A stretch of DNA of 64,000 nucleotides, taken from JAPPLB01 sp965218555. Lineage in GTDB: Bacteria > Acidobacteriota > Terriglobia > Bryobacterales > UBA6623. The position numbers and the translations under genes are program-made. Below are positions 35,294 to 44,089 of this stretch, piece after piece (the first letter of the stretch is position 1; each line of letters opens with the position of its first letter). Where the stretch lies: the NCBI GenBank assembly GCA_965218555.1, contig OZ244625.1:1984001-2048000 (forward strand), in the 5' to 3' direction. A model generated the notes under the pieces. It made no database searches. It worked only from the letters and a program-made list of their open reading frames with translations, and was not told the origin of the DNA.

Positions 35294-36571
35294 ATGGAGA
35301 AGGAATACGCGTTCGAGTTGGCCACGTCGAATCTGCGGTTCGGAGCGGGCGCGACGCGCGAAATCGGGATGGATTTGGCCGAACGGGAAGTCAAGTCGGT
35401 TCTACTGCTGACGGACCGCAACTTGGTTGACTTGCCGCCCGTGGTGACCACGCGGGAGTCCTTGGAAGAAAATGCGATCAGTTATGTCCTGTTTGACCGG
35501 GTTCGTGTCGAGCCGACTGACGGGTCGTTTCGCGAGGCGATTCTGGTGGCGACCGGGCAGTCGTTTGACGCCATCCTGGCGGTGGGCGGCGGTTCTGTGA
35601 TGGATACGGCGAAGGCGGCGAATCTGTATTCGAGCCAGCCGGCGGATTTCCTGGACTATGTGAATCCGCCGATCGGTAAGGGACTCCCTGCGCCGGGGCC
35701 GCTGAAGCCGTTGTTCGCAGTTCCGACGACGGCTGGAACAGGGAGCGAGACAACGGGCGTGGCCATCTTCGATTTCGAAGAGATGCACGCGAAGACGGGA
35801 ATCGCTCACCGCAGGCTCAAGCCGACGCTGGGGATTCTCGATCCGGAGAACACCCGGACCCTGCCGACCGAGGTCGCGGCTTCAACAGGACTTGACGTGC
35901 TGAGCCACGCGATTGAATCGTACACGGCGATGCCCTACACCAACCGGCCTCGGCCCGAACGGCCGCTGCTGCGCCCGGCGTATCAGGGGTCGAATCCGAT
36001 CAGCGATCTATGGTCACTGGAGGCGTTGCGAATGGTGCGGGAATACTTGCCGCGGGCGGTCGAAGACCCCGACGACGACGAGGCCCGCGGGATGATGTTG
36101 CTGGCCGCGTCCTATGCGGGAGTAGGCTTTGGGAATGCGGGCGTGCATTTACCTCACGGCATGTCGTATCCGGTGTCAGGGATGGTGAAGGACTATCGGC
36201 CGCCGGGCTATCAGGTGGACCATCCGTTGGTGCCGCATGGGGTTTCCGTTATTCTGAACGCGCCGGCGGTGTTTCGGTTTACCGCTTCGGCGAATCCCGA
36301 ACGGCATCTCAAAGCGGCCGAGGTCTTGGGCGCGGATGTGGCGGCCGCCAAGTCCGAGGACGCAGGGAAGATTCTCGCCGACACGATCACGGGCTTCATG
36401 CAGCGGCTGAACGTCCCGAACGGATTGAGCGCGCTCGGCTACGGCAGTTCGCATATTCCCGCTCTGGTCGAAGGGACTTTGCCGCAACACCGCGTCACAA
36501 AGCTTTCGCCGAGGCAGGCGGACCGCGAAGATTTGGCGCGCTTGTTTGAGGACGCGATGGTGGCCTGGTAG
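35294..36571 (+). CDS. Iron-dependent alcohol dehydrogenase, hydroxyacid-oxoacid transhydrogenase-like
   Basis: 425 aa. Group III ADH fold: N-terminal nucleotide domain with AVGGGSVMDTAKAANLY and VPTTAGTGSETTGVAIFDFE, then the metal-binding C-terminal domain with ASTGLDVLSHAIESYTA, HLPHGMSYPVSGMVKDY and VDHPLVPHGVSVIL. The signature order and the YTAMPYTNRPRPERP insertion match the ADHFE1/HOT branch, which couples 4-hydroxybutyrate oxidation to 2-oxoglutarate reduction. Cofactor and substrate here are inferred. Confidence 0.87.
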   Translation: MEKEYAFELATSNLRFGAGATREIGMDLAEREVKSVLLLTDRNLVDLPPVVTTRESLEENAISYVLFDRVRVEPTDGSFREAILVATGQSFDAILAVGGGSVMDTAKAANLYSSQPADFLDYVNPPIGKGLPAPGPLKPLFAVPTTAGTGSETTGVAIFDFEEMHAKTGIAHRRLKPTLGILDPENTRTLPTEVAASTGLDVLSHAIESYTAMPYTNRPRPERPLLRPAYQGSNPISDLWSLEALRMVREYLPRAVEDPDDDEARGMMLLAASYAGVGFGNAGVHLPHGMSYPVSGMVKDYRPPGYQVDHPLVPHGVSVILNAPAVFRFTASANPERHLKAAEVLGADVAAAKSEDAGKILADTITGFMQRLNVPNGLSALGYGSSHIPALVEGTLPQHRVTKLSPRQADREDLARLFEDAMVAW

Positions 36572-36690
36572 GCCTCCGGCACGTCCGTGATCTTTGAGGC
36601 CGCCCCTCTTCGGCTCAGCAGGAATCGGCGCACTCACCGGCCCGGTCGGTGCGGCCGATACAATGATCCGCTGAGGAGAGAGCCGCCGTG

Positions 36691-37077
36691 ATGGACCGGG
36701 AACGATTCGAGGCGCTGGTTGAGGATGCCTGGGATGCCATCCCCGACGAGTTCCGCGAGCGGTTCGCCAACTTGGCGGTCTTCGTTGAGGACGAGCCTTC
36801 GGAGGAGCAACTCGAATCGGCGGGTGTGGCGCCGGGGCATACCTTGCTGGGGCTTTATCAAGGGGTGCCCTTGTCGCGGCGGGGGTTCGGATACACTCTG
36901 GCCATGCCCGACCGCGTGACACTGTTTCAGGGTCCGATCGAGCGGGCGTCGCCATCCCGGCGGGATGTGCCGCAGGTGATTTATGACACGCTGTGGCACG
37001 AGCTGGCCCATCATCTGGGCATGGATGAGAAGGAAGTGCGGGCGGCGGAGCATCGGCGCGGGCGGTGGTTGCAGTAG
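36691..37077 (+). CDS. Zincin-like metallopeptidase family protein (PF06262 type)
   Basis: 128 aa from ATG 36691 (GTG 36688 directly before it is an alternative). MDRERFEALVEDAWDAIPDE at the N-terminus and the C-terminal IYDTLWHELAHHLGMDEKEV hold the zinc motif HELAHH. A small cytosolic protein family; some members are annotated as minimal zincins, with no proven substrate. RBS GAGGAGAG upstream. Confidence 0.85.
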   Translation: MDRERFEALVEDAWDAIPDEFRERFANLAVFVEDEPSEEQLESAGVAPGHTLLGLYQGVPLSRRGFGYTLAMPDRVTLFQGPIERASPSRRDVPQVIYDTLWHELAHHLGMDEKEVRAAEHRRGRWLQ

Positions 37078-37276
37078 GCGGCGATTGCAGCGGTGCCGGT
37101 CCTGAGAATTGTCGAACGGATCGGTGTTGGCGGCGAGGGCATGTTGGTTGTGCGCGCCGGTTGCTCCTCACTGGAGCCGTGGGCTCATCTTTCGAACTGT
37201 CGGGGCCGCGCTCACCCCGTGCCGTGAGCCTGCGCTTTCCTCTGAGGCGGCCTGGCCTTTGACGGACAGTGGACTG
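37078..37276. other. Intergenic, no gene seen
   Basis: About 200 bp between the metallopeptidase stop codon and the MITE-like repeat. No coding or terminator signal recognised. Confidence 0.4.
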
Positions 37277-37456
37277 AACCTGCATTTCTCGCCATCTGAC
37301 GGGGGAAGCACGCGATAAGACCGCCATGACTTCGTTGCGCTGGCTTACCGTGCTCGATGTACGGTCAAGTACACCTGCGCGCGCCAAGCGGCTCGCGCCT
37401 CGTCCTGACAGTCCTCTCACACACTTCGCCTCCACACATGGTGAGAAACGCAGGCT
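37277..37456. repeat. 180-bp MITE-like repeat, copy B
   Basis: Starts AACCTGCATTTCTCGCC and ends GTGAGAAACGCAGGCT, an imperfect inverted repeat of about 16-19 bp. The inner 140 bp match copy C at about 85 per cent or better by eye, in opposite orientation. The right end overlaps the stop codon of the penicillin acylase gene (37455-37457). Confidence 0.8.
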
Positions 37457-39818
37457 AGGGGCTCGGTGGAGCCGCTTCCAGCAGCAGCTTGTTCGCAGTG
37501 TTGGCTTCGACGGCTTCGCGGCTGTAGACGAGCGGCGCGTATTCGTAGTTGCCCCAGAGGTCGACAAGGTCGCCGTAGTGCGGACTTTCGGGTTGGCCGG
37601 ATTGACCCGGAACGCTGGTGAAGACGGAGCGGTCCCAGTCGTCGAAGTCAAGGATATGGCGGTAGGATGCGCCGTGCACCTGGGTATAGTCGGGTCCCGG
37701 TGAGCGGTTCGGCGTGTAGGCGTCCCCGCCGCGCTCTACAGGGCCGCGGTTGAAGACGGCGGCGCGGGCTTTGGTGTTGGCGAGCGGGTGCTCGAACGTG
37801 GCGAGATGGAGCGAGCCCCAGCGCCAGCTTGCCACATTGTCACTGAGGACTTCCTTCGTCCTTGCGAAAGCCATTTCCAGTGATTCGGTGATGATGCTGT
37901 TGCGCTGCTCGGCCGGAGCGCGTTCCAGCAGATCGAATAGCGTTGGCAGCTTGAGGTTGCGGGCAACGAGCTCGCGGGTGTTGGGCGGCAGTTCAGACTC
38001 GACGAACTTCGGCACGAGGGTTTCCACTTGCCAGATCTCGTAGAGCGGGGCGGCTTGGGAGTTGCGGTCGAGCACCTGGTCCCACTCTTCAAGCAGCTTG
38101 CGAGCCTGCTGGAAGTCTTCTGAGCCGCCTTGCGGAAGCTGCTTCAGCATGCCGATCAGGCGGCGCGCCGGGAGTGACATTTCGTCGTGTTGGAGCTTCT
38201 TGAAGTCATCGATCGTGAATTTCTTGGCTTGGCTCAGCACTTCGTCTACACGCCGGAACCTGTAGGGCTCGGACCAATCGAAACCCATGTCGTAGGGATG
38301 GTTTTTGGGTCGGATGTTGTGGTTCGAGGTGGCGATGTAATGTTGCGCCGGGTTGTGGATTTGGGGTAGCTGGTCGACGGTTCGAAAGCCGTCCCACTCG
38401 TGCTTGCCGGTGTGACCTGCGACAGGGAAGAGGCCCTTCCAGTTCGGACGGATCGGGACGAGGCCGGCGGGGATCCAGCCGATGTCGCCGTCCACGTCAG
38501 CGTAGACGATGTTCTCGGCAGGGATCTTCCAGCGCGCCATGGCTTCGACGAAGTCGTCCCAGTTTTGGACGCGGTCCGTGGCGAGGCTGCCGAGATAGCC
38601 GGCTGTGCCGGGCTCGGCGCCGGCCCATTTGACGGCGGCGACGCGGTTGTTCGACGTGTCCTCCCAAATGACGGGGCCGTGGCGCGTGTATTTGAGCTCG
38701 ACTTCGACAGGCTCTTGATCTTTGACCTGGATCGTTTGCTTTTCGATCTCCATATCGAGCCACTTGCCCTGGTAACGGTACTGGTTGGGGTTCTGCGGGT
38801 TGAGCTGCTCGATGTAGAGGTCGACTTGGTCGTGCTGAACGATCGTGAAACCCCAGCCGGCGCGTTCGTTGTGTCCGAGCGCCACGCCGGGGAGGGCAGG
38901 TTCGCCGCTACCGATGACATTCCAGCCGGGGCCGACAAGATGGACGAGATAGCGCAGTGACGGCAGAATGATGGAGCGGTGGGGATCGCTGGCGAGCAGG
39001 GGCTTGCCGGTTTCGCTGAGCGTGCCGTCGACCACCCAGTTGTTGCTGGCGTCTTGCGAGTGAAGCTTGGGGATCCCGGTTGCGCCGCGATAGGTGTCGA
39101 TCACGCGGCGGTCGATCCCGTCGAGGTCGACTTCCGGGTCGGGGTTGAGCTCCACGACAGGATCGGTGGGGAAGTACTTCTCGGTGATTTCGGTGCCGAG
39201 ACGGGCGACCATCTCCGCGCGGGCGACTTCCTGCTGGGCGTTGCGAGTCATCATCAGGCCGGCGATGCGCAGGACGCAGTGCTCGGGCCTCCACTCGCCG
39301 GGCTGGAAGCCCAGGAGCTCGAACTCGATCGGCAGGCGGTCGCCCGCATGGGCGATGTAGGCGTTCACGCCTGCGACGAAGGCGGTCGCGATAGCTTCGG
39401 TGTCGGGGGAGTAGCTGTCCCACTCGGCCTGCATGTCGCCTCGATAGCGCACGAGGCGGGCCATGCGGTCGCGCTCGATGTAGTCGGGCCCGAAGACCTC
39501 GGCCAGCTCGCCGGCGCCGGTGCGGCGCCAGATCTCGATCTGGTAAAGGCGGTCCTGCGCGGCGACGAAACCTTGGGCGAAGAAGAGATCGTGAACGGTT
39601 TGGGCATAGATATGGGCGATGCCCCACTTGTCGCGAAGGACCTCGACGGGTTGTTCGAGCCCGGGAAGGTGGAGCGAGCCTTCTATCTGAGCCAGACGCT
39701 TGCGGGATTCCTCTTCGATCGATTGTTGCGTCTCGGCTTGCGGCTGATTGGATTGGCAGCTAAGAGTGCACAGAAGTAGAGCTGTTGCGAGGAGCGCTGT
39801 GAAGCGGTAAGGCGTCAT
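37455..39818 (-). CDS. Penicillin acylase family protein, probable lipoprotein
   Basis: 787 aa from ATG 39818. Signal peptide ending in a Cys (ALLLCTLSC, Cys21). The Ntn-hydrolase nucleophile is Ser258 in SQDASNNWVVDGTLSETGKP, the site where the precursor self-cleaves into alpha and beta chains. N-terminal block LRDKWGIAHIYAQTVHDLFF and the alpha-chain QGFVAAQDRLYQIE are typical. The family includes penicillin acylases and quorum-sensing acyl-homoserine lactone acylases; substrate unknown. The stop codon lies in a MITE-like repeat end. Confidence 0.88.
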   Translation of the reverse strand: MTPYRFTALLATALLLCTLSCQSNQPQAETQQSIEEESRKRLAQIEGSLHLPGLEQPVEVLRDKWGIAHIYAQTVHDLFFAQGFVAAQDRLYQIEIWRRTGAGELAEVFGPDYIERDRMARLVRYRGDMQAEWDSYSPDTEAIATAFVAGVNAYIAHAGDRLPIEFELLGFQPGEWRPEHCVLRIAGLMMTRNAQQEVARAEMVARLGTEITEKYFPTDPVVELNPDPEVDLDGIDRRVIDTYRGATGIPKLHSQDASNNWVVDGTLSETGKPLLASDPHRSIILPSLRYLVHLVGPGWNVIGSGEPALPGVALGHNERAGWGFTIVQHDQVDLYIEQLNPQNPNQYRYQGKWLDMEIEKQTIQVKDQEPVEVELKYTRHGPVIWEDTSNNRVAAVKWAGAEPGTAGYLGSLATDRVQNWDDFVEAMARWKIPAENIVYADVDGDIGWIPAGLVPIRPNWKGLFPVAGHTGKHEWDGFRTVDQLPQIHNPAQHYIATSNHNIRPKNHPYDMGFDWSEPYRFRRVDEVLSQAKKFTIDDFKKLQHDEMSLPARRLIGMLKQLPQGGSEDFQQARKLLEEWDQVLDRNSQAAPLYEIWQVETLVPKFVESELPPNTRELVARNLKLPTLFDLLERAPAEQRNSIITESLEMAFARTKEVLSDNVASWRWGSLHLATFEHPLANTKARAAVFNRGPVERGGDAYTPNRSPGPDYTQVHGASYRHILDFDDWDRSVFTSVPGQSGQPESPHYGDLVDLWGNYEYAPLVYSREAVEANTANKLLLEAAPPSP

Positions 39819-40018
39819 GGCAGCCCTATCATACTGCAACGTGCGACGGACGCAAGAGGTCCGGGAAACGCCTCGCATCACCCGCTGAAAAGGTTGCGCA
39901 GCGGCTATGATCCGTCGTTTGAAGAATCTAATAAAACTGATGCCGTCGTGATGATGGAAGAAATCCCGTCTTCCGAAGACAAACCATATAAGCAGGGCTT
40001 GAGAAGGTTCTTCGGCTG
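39819..40018. other. Intergenic, no gene seen
   Basis: About 200 bp between two minus-strand genes. TTTGAAGAATCTAATAAAAC at about 39919 is AT-rich; no named promoter or terminator is defined. Confidence 0.4.
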
Positions 40019-41719
40019 CTAGCCCTGATACCCGAGGACCAGCAAGGTGACGTCGTCGTCTTGATCGGCGCCGGACGTGAAGACCGCCAACTCCTGCCGG
40101 AGCTTCCCGTAAAGCTCGTCGGAAGGGAGCGCGGCGTTCGCCGCGAGGACCCTTTGCAGCCGCTTCTCTCCGAACCGCTCGCCTGACCAATTCTTTGCCT
40201 CGGAGACACCGTCGCTGTACACGACAAGCTTGTCGCCGGCGGTGAGGTGCGTCTCTGCTACGGGGAACTCCGACTCAGCGAACAGCCCGAGAGGCACGGT
40301 GCTCGACTTGAGCAGCTCGACCTCACCCTCCGCACGGACCAGAAGCGCCGGGCAATGGCCTGCATTGACCCACTTCGTCAAACCGTCGCGGTTGATCAAT
40401 CCATAGAAGACGGTCGCGAAGCGCGCGCTCTTGGATCGCTCGCATACGTAGCGGTTGATGCGGGAAATCGTTTTGGACAGATGGGCTTCGAGGTTGAAGG
40501 CCGAAAAGAACGCGCCTTGAATCAACGAAGCGAGCAGGGCCGCCGAAACGCCTTTGCCCGAGACGTCCGCCAGGACGAAGCCCCAATGATCGTTCTCGTA
40601 GCGGGTGACGTCGAAATAGTCTCCGCCCACCTCGTAGCAAGCCTCGCTGTGGCCCGTGGCTACCAGCCAACCATCTTTCGGCAAGATCGCCGGCAGCATC
40701 GAGAGCTGGATATCACGGGCGATGGCAAGCTGCTGTTCGAGCCCTTTCTTCTCACGCTCTTCTTCGAGCAGGCGGGCATTCTCGAGGACGGTCGAGATCT
40801 CGATCGCCAGGGTCTGGAGCAGCTCACGGTTGCCGATGGAGAGGTCTTCCCGGTCTCTCTTGGAATCCATATAGAGCATGCCGAGAGTGTTTTGCTTCGG
40901 GGAGAGCATGCTTGTCTCGTGCTCTTGACCGATCCGGATCTTGACGAGGGGAACACAGACGGCGCGTCTCAATTCCAGTTCCTGAAAGGTCTTACCGGCT
41001 GCCTCGCCGTCTGTTTCGGCCGGCAAGGGATCGAAACTCATCGAGAGCAAGTCACGGCGCCCGAGCAGCGCTTTTTCGATCAGCCCGCGGGGGACCCGCA
41101 ACTCGTCCTCGGGCAGACTATCGCTGTTTTGATTCCGGGCGACTCTCCCCTCCAACTCGCCGGTCTTGCCGGTCAGCATGAGGAAGCCCCGTTCGCAGTC
41201 GGTTACCGCGAGAGCGGCGTCAACAGCCGCTGTCAAGACATCGTCGAGGGCGAGGGACGACTGCAGGGCGCGCGCTACAGCGAGGACCGCGCTGAGGCGG
41301 CCGAGTTCGCCGGTGGGACCGCCCTTCGCGTCCGGCATGTCGGCGACTTTTCGGATGAGCACGGGAGGCTCCTGCTCTTCGCCGACGATCAGGTGGTAGG
41401 AGTCTTTGACTCCGAACTCGATGCGGTCGCCTTTGCCTAACTTGCGCCGCTGGACCTTGTCGCCGTTGACGAACACGCCGTGGAGACTGCCGCAGTCTTC
41501 GAGGAAACAGGCGCTGCCCTCAACGAGGATCTGCGCGTGTTTCCGCGAGATGCGACTGTCCCGCAGAGTGACTTCGCAGCCGGGAAGGCGTCCAATGCGG
41601 AAGGGGCTGCGGTTGACCTCGAAGAAGCTCTTCTCGCCGGCCGCATCGACCAGAGCAAGCTTCAGCGGAGGCTGCTCATTCAGTCCCTGCGAGCGAGAGC
41701 GGAGACTCGTGGTTGACAT
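40019..41719 (-). CDS. FHA-GAF-PP2C (SpoIIE-type) serine phosphatase
   Basis: 566 aa from ATG 41719. FHA domain about 15-105 (FRIGRLPGCEVTLRDSRISR, with GSLHGVFVNG), which binds phosphothreonine. GAF-like domain about 150-330 (ALAVTDCERGFLMLTGKTGE). PP2C-type phosphatase about 365-560 with metal-binding residues in VGGDYFDVTRYENDH, VLADVSGKGVSAALLA, VVYSDGVSEAKNW and DQDDDVTLLVLGYQG. Probably part of a partner-switching or phosphosignalling pathway; its sensor and target are not in the window. No anti-sigma antagonist lies nearby. Confidence 0.88.
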   Translation of the reverse strand: MSTTSLRSRSQGLNEQPPLKLALVDAAGEKSFFEVNRSPFRIGRLPGCEVTLRDSRISRKHAQILVEGSACFLEDCGSLHGVFVNGDKVQRRKLGKGDRIEFGVKDSYHLIVGEEQEPPVLIRKVADMPDAKGGPTGELGRLSAVLAVARALQSSLALDDVLTAAVDAALAVTDCERGFLMLTGKTGELEGRVARNQNSDSLPEDELRVPRGLIEKALLGRRDLLSMSFDPLPAETDGEAAGKTFQELELRRAVCVPLVKIRIGQEHETSMLSPKQNTLGMLYMDSKRDREDLSIGNRELLQTLAIEISTVLENARLLEEEREKKGLEQQLAIARDIQLSMLPAILPKDGWLVATGHSEACYEVGGDYFDVTRYENDHWGFVLADVSGKGVSAALLASLIQGAFFSAFNLEAHLSKTISRINRYVCERSKSARFATVFYGLINRDGLTKWVNAGHCPALLVRAEGEVELLKSSTVPLGLFAESEFPVAETHLTAGDKLVVYSDGVSEAKNWSGERFGEKRLQRVLAANAALPSDELYGKLRQELAVFTSGADQDDDVTLLVLGYQG

Positions 41720-41742
41720 CTCCGAAGCGCAATGAACTGTGC

Positions 41743-42300
41743 TCAGCCGCGCGACCCGGAGCGGCTGCTCGGACGACGAAGGGCTTTGCGGCGCGAAGGG
41801 CTGGGCTCGCCTTCGCGAGACATCAGGTCCTCGCTGGGCAAGGTGTTCTGACAGTCCGCGCAATACCCGCCCACCTCAGTACGGCTGACGAGAATCTGGA
41901 ACCCGAAACCCGACTCAACCTGCTCGCGGAGTCGGCGGAGAGGATCGCCGAAAAACTCCTGGACCACACCGCATCGAAGACAGACGATGTGTGCGTGCTC
42001 TTGCTTCAGCCGTGTCTCGTAGTAATGGTGCTCACCTCCGAAGTGCATCAGGTCGAGTTCGTCGATCAACCCCTCGTTCTTGAGGAGTTTGAGGGTGCGG
42101 TAGACGGTGACCCGATTGATCTTGGGGTCCCTTTTTATTGCCAACTCGTAGAGCTGGTCGGCGTTGAGATGGTCGTGGGCGTTATTGATGATCTCGAACA
42201 GCAACTCCCGCTGCCGCGTCAGACGAATACCGCGCTTGCGTAGAGGCGCCCGGACCGCGGCCGTCGAGTTTGCTTCATTTCCTTCGGGATTTTGTTTCAC
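41743..42300 (-). CDS. Fur family transcriptional regulator
   Basis: 185 aa. N-terminal winged helix (RGIRLTRQRELLFEIINNAH, RVTVYRTLKLLKNEGLIDE) and metal-binding C-terminal half with HFGGEHHYYETR, EHAHIVCLRCGVVQEF and the second Cys pair YCADC. The two CxxC pairs bind structural zinc. Both Fur and PerR types share this layout; the regulatory metal cannot be told. A basic tail (PSPSRRKALRRPSSRSGSRG) follows. 23 bp separate it from the phosphatase gene. Confidence 0.9.
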   Translation of the reverse strand: MKQNPEGNEANSTAAVRAPLRKRGIRLTRQRELLFEIINNAHDHLNADQLYELAIKRDPKINRVTVYRTLKLLKNEGLIDELDLMHFGGEHHYYETRLKQEHAHIVCLRCGVVQEFFGDPLRRLREQVESGFGFQILVSRTEVGGYCADCQNTLPSEDLMSREGEPSPSRRKALRRPSSRSGSRG

Positions 42301-42315
42301 GAGAAGGCCTTATGT

Positions 42316-42335
42316 TATCACAGCGGGCGCATCGG
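42316..42335. repeat. Candidate island left boundary, direct repeat
   Basis: TATCACAGCGGGCGCATCGG, 18 of 20 identical to 46511-46530. It lies between fur and the broken integrase. Confidence 0.35.
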
Positions 42336-42519
42336 TGGTGCATCGAGCGAGACCCGGCGGGTTCGGCTTCACCGGACGATTTCCTTTTAGAAACAGTCCT
42401 TTAGGACGTTTTCAACCTGTCGCCGTGATCCCCCGCGGTCCGAGTTGTCTGCCCGAAACCGCTGTCCTGTTACCTGCAAACGGGGGATGCCCGAGAGAAC
42501 AGACAACGGAGACGCGCCC

Positions 42520-43793
42520 ATGCGTATCCACGCCACCATCAACGAACGCACGGTCCGCCGCACCTTCCGAGAGACAAAGATCGGACGATGCGGCCTGCTC
42601 GTCATCGACAGAGACCTGCCCGCCTTCGGCCTCAAGGTCTCGAACAACGGGACCAGGACCTTCTTCGTCCGCATCACGCGCAAGCTCGGCACGGCGGACG
42701 AGATCACCGCCGAGCAAGTCCGCGAGAAGGCCGCCGCCGCTATCGTGGCCGCGAACGCCGAGCGCAAGACCGGTCCCCTGTTCGCCGATTTCGCACGGGA
42801 GTTCATGCGCCGTCAGGGGCGGCGCTGGAAGCCGTCCACGCGGGAATGCAATCGCCACCTGATCGCCCGCTACCTCATGCCCTTCTTCGGCACCATGCGC
42901 GTCGCGGGGATCGCCCGCGCCGACTTGCGGCGCTGGTTCGACTCGATGAGCGGCACGCCGGGCAACGCCAACCGGACCCTGCCGGTGCTATCCGTCATGA
43001 TGCGGTAGGCGGAGCTGTGGGACCTTCGACCGCAAGGGTCCAACCCCTGCCGTAACACGCGCCGCTACGGGATGGCCCCGCGCGAGCGGTCCCTGTCGCT
43101 GGACGAACTGAAGTGTCTCGGCTTCGTGCTCGACCATGCGAAGGACAGGCAGGTCGCCGTCGCGATCCGGCTCCTGCTGTTCACCGGGGCGTGGCTCGAA
43201 GACTCCAAGACCGGGCCGCGTACCATCTGGCTCGGGCCGGAAGCGGCAAGGTTGCTCGCGGCGCTGCCGGGCCTGCATATCCACGACTGCCGTCATGCCT
43301 GGGCCTCGCAGGGCGTCGTGAACGGCGTCGCGCTGACCACGGTCGGGGGCTGCTCGGACACCGCCAGCGCGAGACCACGGCCATCTATGCCCATCTCGAC
43401 GATCTTGCGTTGCAGGACGCGGCCGCACAAGCCGCGACGGTCATCGCCCGCGCCATGGGATACAAAGCGGAGCCGCCGCCAATGTCGGCAGGAGCCGAAG
43501 AAACGCACAATGTGGGAGCCGCCGGAGACAGCGCGGAGCCCTATGAGTCCAGCGATGCGGGAAACCGGGTGGCGCTATCCGACTCGCTTGAGCCTCCCAA
43601 GCTAGCCACGACGCGAAATCGACCCAAGCTACCGAAGTTGGAAGAGCCGGACGGCCGCGCTGAAAAACCTCCACCACACCCGGCATCGACTGGTTGTGAC
43701 CGTATACCCTGGCACCGCATGGAGATTCGGCCGTGGGGGAACGGAGCCGGCATTTCATGCCACGTATGCCGCTGCAGAATCGATGATGAGTGA
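42520..43793 (+). pseudogene. Broken phage-type tyrosine recombinase (integrase)
   Basis: ATG 42520 opens an integrase of the DUF4102-like/P4 type (MRIHATINERTVRRTFRETK; FADFAREFMRRQGRRWKPST). A TAG at 43006 stops it, and the same frame resumes. The catalytic Arg block is missing: LLLFTGAW joins LEDSKTGPRTIWLGPEAARL. HDCRHAWASQG is kept, then a frameshift near 43345 moves the rest (GHRQRETTAIYAHLDDLALQ, holding His and Tyr) to another frame ending about 43793. So it has a stop, deletions and a frameshift: inactive. Confidence 0.8.
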
Positions 43794-44089
43794 GCCAATC
43801 CCGCCCGGCCTTTCCGTGCCGGGTCGAGGCCACTCCCCACGCTGCACTCACAGAGTCTGGGACTACAACCGTGGGTCTGTCGATTGGTCTATTTGTGGAC
43901 TATCATAATAGCGGCGTATGAGGACACCCTGAAACAGCGCCTCTTGCTCAACCAAAAAAAGCTGCATAGACTTCAAACCGATGCGCCAGATCCTCCAAGC
44001 GGCCATCACATCAGTTGACCCATTTCATCTGACGACGGACACCTGAGCGATCTCGACTTCGTGATCCTCGATTTGGGAGCTTTCAAGCG
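43794..44089. other. Intergenic, no gene seen
   Basis: About 300 bp with a short CGGCCTTTCCGTGCCG hairpin (43807-43822) and AT-rich stretches (GACTATCATAATAGCGGC at about 43898) that may hold the DUF262 gene's promoter. AGCGATG at 44087 is the start context. Confidence 0.4.

Noticed and set aside
36176..37651. 491-codon minus-strand frame across the transhydrogenase gene and repeat copy B
   Set aside because: Its similarity to the frame at 56189-57079 comes from the shared non-coding repeat, not from a protein family.
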